The position numbers and the translations under genes are program-made. From assembly GCA_000310025.1 (NCBI GenBank), contig FN649734.1, positions 896,112-960,111 of the forward strand: a stretch of 64,000 nucleotides of DNA, read 5' to 3'. This stretch comes from Ectocarpus siliculosus (taxonomy: Eukaryota > Sar > Phaeophyceae > Ectocarpales > Ectocarpaceae). Shown here piece after piece: positions 56,201-64,000 of the stretch (position 1 is the first letter of the stretch; every line of letters begins with the position of its first letter). The notes under the pieces were generated by a model, which searched no databases, was not told the DNA's origin, and saw nothing but the letters and a program-made list of their open reading frames with translations.

Positions 56201-59200
56201 GTGGCTTGTGTTGCTGTTGCATGTCGTCCCTGCCATTGCTCGTGACTGGCGTTTTAGCCTATGTTTTTTGTTAGATCTTGAAAGAGCATCTCCGCGTCCA
56301 TAGGCTTATCCTGCCGACGAGGAGAGAAATCCCGCGGCCCCATTCTCTTTTTCGCTTGCCAGAACGACCCACGCTACACGCCATTTCGACCTCATGAAGC
56401 CCCCAACCACAAACGAAAAAATCAAGGTGACTCAAGAGAATCAGGCTGGCCGTTTGTCCCTCCCTGTCGTTTTTGCTGGATCTCCGTTGGTTGCTGGATC
56501 TCCGTTGGTTGAGAGAGCGGGCAGGCCACTCCTTTCAGCGGTTGTGGACATGCGTTCTATTCCGCAGCTTAGTTATTCGGTTTAAGTTCCACGTGATCCA
56601 AAATTTCCGAATGTTCTTCCCAAAGCTACTTCCGAAGCAAACCGAAGCCTGATCCCAACCCGAACGTTGCTCCGTTCGTGGGTCTAACCTAAACCTTACC
56701 GGTAACCCCGACGTTCTACGCGAAAGCAGGAGCAGACGGAACCGCAAGCATCAGCGTGCAGGGCGTGATGATCCCGATGGACGGCATTGCCTCAACCGAA
56801 GTGTCGCCGACGTTTTCGACGATCTCCAGCCGAGAGCAGGCGGAGCGGGATAGGGAACGCCTCGCCGCGATGGACGGTAAAAGTGTTCGTTCAAGCCTTG
56901 ACGTTCCCAACTCAACAACAAACCTAGCAATAGCAATAGCACTGACAAGGACACTGCACCGCCATGCGGTCTTCATGGAAGGGCCTCGAGCTCTGCGCCT
57001 ATCAGTAGTGGTTAACGTTAACTCAAACGAATAGGTGTAGCCAGAGCTGGACTCTCAGTGTCTACCCCTGCGCCTTGTCGTCTCAACAACGACCGTCGCA
57101 ACCTCAGGTCGAACAATCTTAACATGTTTTTCATTCGTACTACTCCAATTAGGCACTCCTCTAATGCGATGTATCACCGACGCACTCCTTCTTCACTCTT
57201 CACGCATTGTTTTCAACTCCTGTCGATGACGTACAGACGTTTCCAAAATGCGCCCGTTGTTCTCTCAACCCGATAGCGACACCTCTATACTACCGTAATT
57301 GTCGGAGTGATAGCACTTCCGTGTTAGCGTTTTTTTCGGGCGTGTTTCTCCACAACCAGGGGGGCACCACTGCCAAAGAGAGTAGTTTTGGGAAGGAAAG
57401 TCTCGTCGAGGGCTTTCCTCGCACCCTCCTAGTTGGGGAGAAATACTCTACTATAAAAATCACTTTTACACGGGGGTGCCAATCTCTCCGACTCTTACGG
57501 TATGTAAACATGCCACAGTCGTGGCTCCGACAAAAGAGGGTAGCTTATAAACGGGGGCTCCGATATTAGAGGGTCGGAATCGGCTGTCACGGACTCGACC
57601 CTCTGAGTAATATCTTATTTCGGTATAAGAGGGGGCTCTGACATAAGAGGGTCGAGGGCCTTTGTCACAACACCCTCTACTAGCCACGACTGCAGCATGC
57701 TCCAATCGTCAACCCTTCCGTATTGGCGGCAAAAAGAGCCAACCCTCACCCTTGACCCCCAACCCCGCCCCCGGCAGGTGGCGGTGACGGTGGATACCGG
57801 CGCTCCTCCTGGGGAGTGGCTCTGCCCCTCAGCGGCACCGACGACACACCTAGGGAGCACGGCGGGGCCCACGGTGCAAGGGAGAGCGGGACGGGGCGCC
57901 GCAGCCGGGAGAGCTCGGGTTGGGGGTTAAACTCTGATGATGGTGGGGACTGGGAGCAGCAGCGCAGATGGAGGTAGGCAACCGTGCCAATGGTTTTCGT
58001 CCGTCGATTTACCGGCGAGGCGAAATACGTGGGTCGATTGCAGCACCGCAATACAGTGAAGGAGCTCGTGGCTTGATCCTCGGGTAACGCTTGCGGTGGC
58101 CGTGATTGGCGTGACGTCTTCGTATCCGTAGATCGCCTTGCTTGCAACAGCGACTGGACTCTTGGAAATGTGCGAAGCAAAGGTACAAGAGTAGCAGTTG
58201 GCTTGGGGTTTATGTTTAGATTGCCCAGTTGAACTTCCCATCGCCACATTTCCTTGTGTTCCTTCCGCTTTAGGTCATCGCGTGCTTCTTCCGCAAGCGG
58301 TGTTTGGTCGGATGACGGCGTTCACGACTACGATCATGATGATACCGGTCGCAGCAACGCCAGCACGTCCATGTACTCCGACGAAGAGGAGGACGACGGT
58401 GAGGGTCTGCACGTCTGCACTTGAACTTAGCAATCCATGCAGTAATTCCCGGAACGGGCCGACGTACTGACGGTCTATATCTTGTTTGTGCGATAGATAC
58501 CTCGAGATTCCTTGTGCTACGACCAATGGAACGAGTTGCACACAGCCTCTAGACTAGAGGGTTAGGCTCTTTGTGTACCACGCCGAAACCAACACATGTT
58601 CCGTATGGCCTGTCTTTTTGCCATGCCGGTGAAACTGCTGCCATAAAAGACATGTCGCAGACCAGGAGCATGGCGACGACGACTAATCCCTGTATGCTGC
58701 TCGGGGAACCGTAGAAATATACTTTGGTCACCGTACAACGCTACGTATATATTCCAATTGATATACTCATTGCTAAACCTACCCCGGACTATTTTCTGTG
58801 GGAGAGATGGGTTTGTTGTGATCTTTGCAAGAAAAGAAAACAAAAACGACGTGTGGCATCAACATGAGTATATGTGAATTGGTCGATTCCGCAGATCTGC
58901 CGTCCTCTCGGTCTTCCATATCCACCGGATACGAGTCCTCGGCGATGGGGAAAGGCAGCGAACCAAGGCAACCAGGCACCCCAGCCGGGGAGGATCAAGG
59001 TCAGCACGGCGAGGATGGCCTTCTGTCGTCGAAAAGCCTCAGCTCTCCGCCTCATGGTAACCGTCTTGGTCTCCTTGTTTTTACTGGTTAATCTTTGTTA
59101 ATCTTGGTTAATCTTGGTTAATCTTTGTTAATCTTGGTTAATCTTTGTTAATCTTGGTTAATCTTGGTTAATCTTTGTTAATCTTTGTTAATCTTTGTTA

Positions 59201-60839
59201 ATCTTTGTGCTGGGGGGCGACGCGTCCGGTGCCGGTATTGGTCTTGGAGAGGATATATCCGGGATTTGTTGGTGAAGATGCTGAGTAGGGATGTACGTTC
59301 CGCATGCGTGGCAGACCGATAAACGCTGCCGCCCAGAACGACGATTTTCAGCGCATCAGTGACGATTTCTGGCGGCCGGGGTGATGGAAACGATACTTTG
59401 CCACACGGGCGTGTAACGGTTGTGACTCCCGCAGATGACGATGTTGGCGGACACGATCGTGGTTCCGGCAAATATGCTCCTCCGTCGCCTGCTTGGCCGT
59501 TGCAGCACCCGCCAGTCGGGCAAACGCCGGTGGGTCACTTGGTTTCCTTCCGAATCTACAAGCTTGGCTATGTAGTGGCATTCTTCATGCCGAGGTTACG
59601 GATGTTGGTTGTAACAGGGAGGTACATAATGTGATAACCTTTGCCATAGATGCTCTCTTGCCTTGGCGGTAACTAGTCCGGTACCTGTGAGATCGTATCC
59701 ACCGGTACGGTTCAACTAGTGCATGGAGCTGTTTTGCACACGCCCGGCGTGAATCCAGCGGGACGTGTTGTGGCGGGGTCCCCAGATCGGTAACCCCCCC
59801 GCGTGAGTGTTGTACACTTGTAGAGCATTTGCCGTTATCGTCCATGCAGTGTCACGAACGCAACATCACGCTAGGTTTGGTCGCGGACGGAAAAACGAGA
59901 AGGCGCCATTGCCGGCAGGGGAGCCACGAGCGCGTGTGCCTTGTGCTTAGCGGTGATTTCGCTTTCACAAATGATGTTGTGCTTGTTTAGGTTTTTGTCT
60001 GTTTCGTCTCGTACTTGCAACTGTTGTGCCATCGTTGCCTCAAGAAACGTTCATGGGATTGTGCGACCGAATACATCGAGAGCCGGCAGTTTTTTCAGCC
60101 AGACGTCGCTTTATCTGTGCTGCAGGATGCGGTGTTGAGCGGGCTCGAAGTATCGGTGATCAAGAAAAAAGCCTACTACGAGATCCAGGCCGCCGCCGAA
60201 GCAGTCGAGAGCAGGTAATCTGTTGTTTTCGCTGTTGTTGTTGGTGATCGTGGTGGTGGTGTTGCAGATGTTGTTTTTGTTGCTTTTCTTGTTGGTGTGT
60301 CGCGATTTCGTCAGAGCACGACAGTCGCTCTTCCCAGCAGTTGGGCGAACACCTCGCCGGCATTCGCTATGAAAATGAGCCCCTTTTCCCGAACACACAG
60401 GTCGTTGACTTTAAGCACAGCAAGCGAAGACTGAACTCGCGAGGTGACTGAACTCGCGAGGTGAGCTCTACAGTGTCTCGCGCTCTGTTCCCCCACCAGG
60501 CAAAATCTTTCGAAACGGAAACACCTATGCCAGCCGTTGTCAACCCCTCAACAATTCTCTGGAAACATGAAAAGGCGCAAAATATCCAGAGCATGTATGT
60601 ATATACAACAGCCACGAAACTCCCAAATACCCCCCCACCGCGAGTGACCGCCCCGTCCCCCCCTCCACTTCTCACAACTTGGCCTGGCCGCTCCATGGCG
60701 CCGGCGGCGATGCTCATTGGCGATCGTTAACACCCAGCACGCCGTCAACCGGAAGCGACGCGTCGAGCCGGCAGACGAACAACCTGCCGAGCGCGCGCAT
60801 GGGCCGCATGCCGTCGGAGACTCGCGCTCTCCTCAGCAG
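53291..60839 (+). CDS. Large low-complexity Ser/Gly/Arg-rich protein, multi-exon, both ends unresolved
   Basis: Unrecognised protein. Nine exons join with continuous phase: 53291-55168, 55777-56101, 56730-56876, 57778-57973, 58274-58398, 58895-59056, 59435-59529, 60045-60214 and 60738-60839, giving about 1066 codons. Exon 1 (626 codons) is almost wholly Ser/Gly/Ala/Thr-rich disorder and ends at a strong donor (GTGAGT). Exon 2 begins VRDDNWWKQNAAKALAIS and then has RSRSRxGTP-type repeats. Exon 3 has REQAERDRERLAAMDG, and exon 5 an acidic YSDEEEDDG. Exon 8 is the only globular-looking piece (EYIESRQFFQPDVALSVLQD, then a Lys-rich helix). Composition suggests a disordered scaffold or an RS-type nuclear protein, which is inference only. 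The first exon follows an acceptor (GACGCAG), so a start exon is missing. Candidate later exons lie at 61551-61679 and from 63854 on. Confidence 0.55.
57500..57680. repeat. MITE-like repeat, copy 2
   Basis: Contains repeated GGGGGCTC(C/T)GA(C/T)AT(A/T)AGAGGGTCG units and GGCTGTCACGGACTCGACCCTC. The stretch AGAGGGTCG ... CGACCCTCT forms an inverted repeat. Order and sequence match 36277-36430. It lies in the intron before exon 57778-57973 of the low-complexity gene. Confidence 0.78.
59087..59208. repeat. 10-bp minisatellite (TTAATCTTKG)n
   Basis: About twelve tandem 10-mers alternate irregularly between TTAATCTTTG and TTAATCTTGG. They begin 31 bp after the donor of exon 58895-59056, inside the following intron. 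Confidence 0.95.
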
Positions 60840-61272
60840 GTGAGGAGTCAAGGGTTTATGTTTCGCCATTGTTGCTCGTCGTCGGTGCCTTGGGGCGCAG
60901 GGGGTCGGGCAGCGAGCTGTACCTGTGGTACCCCCCCCCGCAAGCGCGACATGCGTGCCCTTTACTCAGACGCTCTTGTCTTCCTCGCCTGGCTGGGGTC
61001 AGGCTTCCACCCGAAAGATGATGCACGGTCTCTGCATCTGCTCTTCGTAGCCGCTCCCTCGTCTTGCACCGAGCAACGTAAACGTGAGCATTTTCCGTGC
61101 CTGGCCCGCTCCATGTTTCTTGTCTGTCCCCACGCACGCCCAAAACAAGCAGGGGGGGCTCTCTGCCAGAATTCTTTCCTCTCGATGCCCCCTCTGGTTC
61201 AAGAGGAGGCCGAGCGGGAGGAGGGAAGGGAGGACATTTCTGCCGTGCAGATGCGTCGGGGCCTGCTTCCGG

Positions 61273-61274
<2 letters not shown>

Positions 61275-61328
<54 letters not shown>
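61275..61328. repeat. (CTG)18 trinucleotide repeat
   Basis: Eighteen perfect CTG units. Depending on frame and strand it reads as poly-Leu, poly-Cys/Ala or poly-Ser. There is no splice evidence that it is translated; it is probably intronic. Confidence 0.95.
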
Positions 61329-61329
<1 letters not shown>

Positions 61330-62289
61330 GGTAAGACAAGGGGTGAAGGCGGCAGAGGGAAGAAGAACGAACGCCAACCAGATTGTTCCTACAAGTTTTC
61401 ATTTTTGCGAAAGCATTACGTAGGGTTGAGTTGTTGTTGCGACTTTATTGCAATTTTCCTCTGCCCAGCCGAGGTGGAAGGAAGTCCGTCGCCTCCGTGT
61501 CCTGAATGTAGTCCTCTCCCCCCGCGGTCCGAATACCGGTGCGTTTCAGGTCAAGTCGACTCCGTCGATGCCCCCAAGGATCCAGACGTCGGTTAGCGAG
61601 GGCACAATCCTCCAATACAAGGCGGGAGGCTACGGGTCAAAGCCGCAGCATGCCTCCGTCGAGGAGGCTGTTGCGATGGTGTTTGCTTGGTCTCTGTTGT
61701 CACGCGACGGCGGCCGCACCACCACCGCCCAGAGGCAGCAGGCGGGAGCGACGCCGGACACGAGGCATGGGGGGCGAGGTTGGCGCAGGGGGGACAGCCA
61801 GTACTTCTTTTCTTCTCGAGGGTCGTCAGCTCTGGGGATGTCGCCGGCAGGTAAACGTGACGAGAACCAAGTTGGGCCGAAGCAACACGCTGCCCCGAAG
61901 CAACGCTTCGGTCAGTTTCTCCGCAAGCGCGACGCCCGTCAAAAGTTGTCGCGCCTCGTTTCTCCGTCGAGGCGTTCTTCCAACGGTCCGAATGGGGAAG
62001 GCGTTGAGATCAGTACTGCTGCCACAAAAGCGTTGGCGACTACAGTACTGTGCCGAAAGCAAGCAAGAGTACCGCTCATCATGGCTGCCTTATCCGAAAA
62101 TCAAATCTCTGCAAAATATTACGTAGTATCCGAGCCTTCGGCGCGGACAGCGTGCTTGGACCCAGCACGGCACCTCCAACCAAAACCTCTGACACGCAGG
62201 AAACACATCTTATCCACGATGGTACCCCCTTCATCCTACAACCTCCCCCCCCGAACTGCAACAGAGGATCTACAGCGGTCCAACAAGAA

Positions 62290-62880
62290 ATTGTCGGTTG
62301 CCTGTGCCGAGAGAGAAGAACAGAATCTAAGGAAAGAAACCAAGGATACGGAGGGTCTAGAAGTGTACGGAATGTTGAAGAACGTAATAGGGTTCAAGGA
62401 TTACCTACATGGACCAATGGACGCAGGGACAAAGCTTAAGGTCAAATTCAGGACCGGGGACATAGGCCTTCGAGAACGTCGACGAAGACATAGGACGGTA
62501 GACGACGAAGACGACAAGTTCAGATGTGATTGCGGCTCCGAGTGCGAAGACGGGGTTCATGTAGTCGCGGAATGTCAGTTGTACGAAAAGGAGCGGGAAG
62601 TGTACATGACTGAGCTGGGAAAAATAGAAGGGGGGTACAGGGAGATGTTTGAGGCATGGAAAAGAGAGAAGACGGTAGCTGTACTGGGGAGTAGGAAGTG
62701 GTTTGAAAAGGCGGGAAGGGATATCGTTAGGATAGACGGACTAGGGAAGATATTTTTGAGCCACCTTTGTCAAAGTAGGAAGGAACGATTGGCTATCGGT
62801 GACCGGTCCTGTGGGAACAATGCTCCGTCCTGTCGAGGACGCGTGGTCAATGGTCTAACCGCTAAGGCATGCCAAACACA
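62290..62880 (+). mobile_element. 3' fragment of a LINE (non-LTR retrotransposon) ORF
   Basis: Encodes KVKFRTGDIGLRERRRRHRT, then a Cys/His cluster CDCG-S-EC ... HVVAEC (about 62524-62577), then a charged tail with YEKEREVYMTELGKIEGG and SRKWFEKAGRDIVRIDGLGK. This order, FRTG-x-x-x-LRE then C-x-C-x(n)-H-x(3)-EC before the end, is typical of the region after the reverse transcriptase in non-LTR elements. The RT catalytic core is absent, so this is a 5'-truncated copy. It ends next to the tRNA-like fragment at 62820-62898. It lies inside the presumed span of the low-complexity gene, presumably intronic. Confidence 0.65.
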
Positions 62881-62898
62881 AGAGTACCCCCCCCCCCT
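62820..62898 (+). repeat. tRNA-like repeat fragment, copy 2
   Basis: TGCTCCGTCC, then GTGGTCAATGGTCTAACCGC with an A-box-like TGGTCTAACCG, AAGGCATGCC and AGAGTAC plus a C run. It matches 40361-40447 in block order and follows the LINE fragment directly. It may be a LINE 3' tail or an associated SINE. Confidence 0.55.
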
Positions 62899-62999
62899 GA
62901 ATTTCAAATACCGTCGGGTGTGGCTTCCAGGCATGATCGAGCATCACTACGAGAGACACCGGAACCCCAGCCCGGCTGAGATGCGCCGCCACGACAGCA

Positions 63000-63550
63000 A
63001 CGCTAGCGGCTCTAGGAGAAGCACAAGAAGAAGGGCGGCAGCACGACAAGACCACAAGCAGCGTCGAGACAGAAGCGCGACCAGCAGTGGGCGGCGGAGT
63101 GCAAGTGCTCTGGATCGGAGGGTACGGCAAGCGCTCTGGACACCACCGACGCCCCAAGAACGCCGGCAGCAGCAGCAGCGGGAGCAACGGCGGCGGCGCC
63201 AGGCCAGCAGGCGCGAGGTTGCTTCCAGCGGGCAGCAGAACCGAGCCCCTCCCGCTATCCCCCCCCTACCGAAGGTGCTGTTCCGTCCACCTACCGCCGC
63301 CACAGCCACTGGACAACAACAACGACGCCGGCCACAAAAACAGGACCAGCAACAACGGCAGGAACGGCAAGGGTCGGCTCCGAGGAACATCGCTTTCGTT
63401 GTCGCCCCCGGCGGAGAAGAAGACGGCCACGTCGGTAACGGCGGCCGAGTCAGCAGAGGGAAGTCGTGGTCGTTTGCAGGGACTCCAACGAGCACGGTGT
63501 TCTCACCTTCTTCTGCGGTGGCCAACCCCTTAATCTCAACGAGGTGATCT
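63000..63550 (+). other. Coding-like low-complexity segment, frame undecided
   Basis: From about 63120 to 63430 all three forward frames are open, giving Gln/Arg-rich, Gly/Ser/Asn-rich and Ala/Thr/Pro-rich peptides. It resembles in composition the exons of the low-complexity gene to the left and may be one of its exons. No splice pair or family feature settles the frame. Confidence 0.35.
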
Positions 63551-63853
63551 TGTTGTAACATAGTCTATGTTCGTTTTGTTGTTGCCTCCCGTGACATCGT
63601 TGCTGATAGTTGCGTGCAGCCACATTGTCCGACCATCAAGCAGGACGGACAGCTCAGCAGTTGTTTCATCGTGTGGTACGATGACCGACTTGAATTTCTA
63701 CGGTCCCCGAGCGGCATGTGGCGATGTCCCCCCTACTGAATTCTTCATTTCCTGAAGTACACTTTGGAAAAGGCGCATCTTTAAACGGGATCGGTCACAA
63801 CCATACCCTTACATGTAGCCACCCTGTCTTATCCCGAATGCCGACCTTCTCAG

Positions 63854-64000
63854 GTACACCCAGCGTTCTGCCTATTCGTTTTATAGCAACAGCAACAGCC
63901 CGACCAGCACCAGCAGCGCCGACGACCGAGAAGAAACAAAAACTGCCGACGCGAAAGCCGCACCCGCGAGCACCTCTGGCGGTGGCGACGGCGGTGGCCG
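63854..64000 (+). CDS. Probable further exon of the low-complexity gene, cut by the window edge
   Basis: After the acceptor CCTTCTCAG at 63853, a frame reads SAYSFYSNSNSPTSTSSADD and then an Ala/Lys and Gly-rich stretch. It stays open to the end of the window. Composition matches the Ser/Gly-rich exons upstream on the same strand. The link to them through 60840-63853 is inferred, not traced exon by exon. Confidence 0.4.

Noticed and set aside
1-64000. CRISPR arrays, bacterial operons, ribosome-binding sites, rRNA genes
   Set aside because: The tandem repeats present have no CRISPR spacer structure, genes have spliceosomal introns, and no rRNA-like or operon-like sequence was seen.

Overview
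The window reads as nuclear DNA of a stramenopile alga, most likely a brown alga of the Ectocarpus type. This is an inference from sequence character. Genes are intron-rich, with short phase-matched exons, introns of a few hundred bases and some GC-AG introns. A plant-type LRR gene carries one repeat per 72-nt exon. A plastid-type methyltransferase has a heterokont-style bipartite presequence. There is debris of a tyrosine-recombinase element, a LINE and a tRNA-derived SINE, and microsatellites and poly-G/C tracts are frequent. No prokaryotic or organellar signatures were seen.

Layout from left to right. (1) 274-3648, minus: an F-BAR-like coiled-coil protein gene, 5' end unresolved. (2) 6674-10559, plus: a complete eight-exon secreted RNase T2 with both catalytic motifs; its introns hold a 127-bp tandem duplication and a ~42-bp minisatellite. 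(3) 13632-15422, minus: an intronless ankyrin-repeat protein. (4) About 18.7-20.6 kb: a broken tyrosine-recombinase (Crypton/DIRS-type) element with direct and inverted repeats. A diverged inverted copy of its 3' flank lies at 49.95-50.29 kb. (5) 20944-21693, plus: two exons resembling the N-terminal part of a Rad7-like repair/LRR protein, with no continuation found. (6) 24590-28473, minus: an LRR protein gene with modular 72-nt phase-1 exons. (7) 31799-32598, plus: a frameshifted remnant of an unrecognised ORF. (8) 34045-39592, minus: an eight-exon plastid-type SAM methyltransferase with a SINE in intron 6. (9) 44.08-44.94 kb: an unexplained array of a GAGATNGCACCGG-like motif with a 31-nt palindrome. 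(10) 45437-48440, plus: a Rab32/38-like GTPase lacking an identified prenylation exon. (11) 53291 to beyond the right edge, plus: a large low-complexity, Ser/Gly/Arg-rich protein gene with at least nine phase-consistent exons. A LINE 3' fragment lies inside its presumed span.

The genes show no operon-like or pathway link; this is an ordinary mosaic of unrelated loci separated by 1-5 kb of repeat-bearing intergenic DNA. The exon structures were assembled by hand from splice sites and reading-phase continuity. They are firm where family motifs cross the junctions (RNase T2, Rab, methyltransferase, LRR) and weaker elsewhere.
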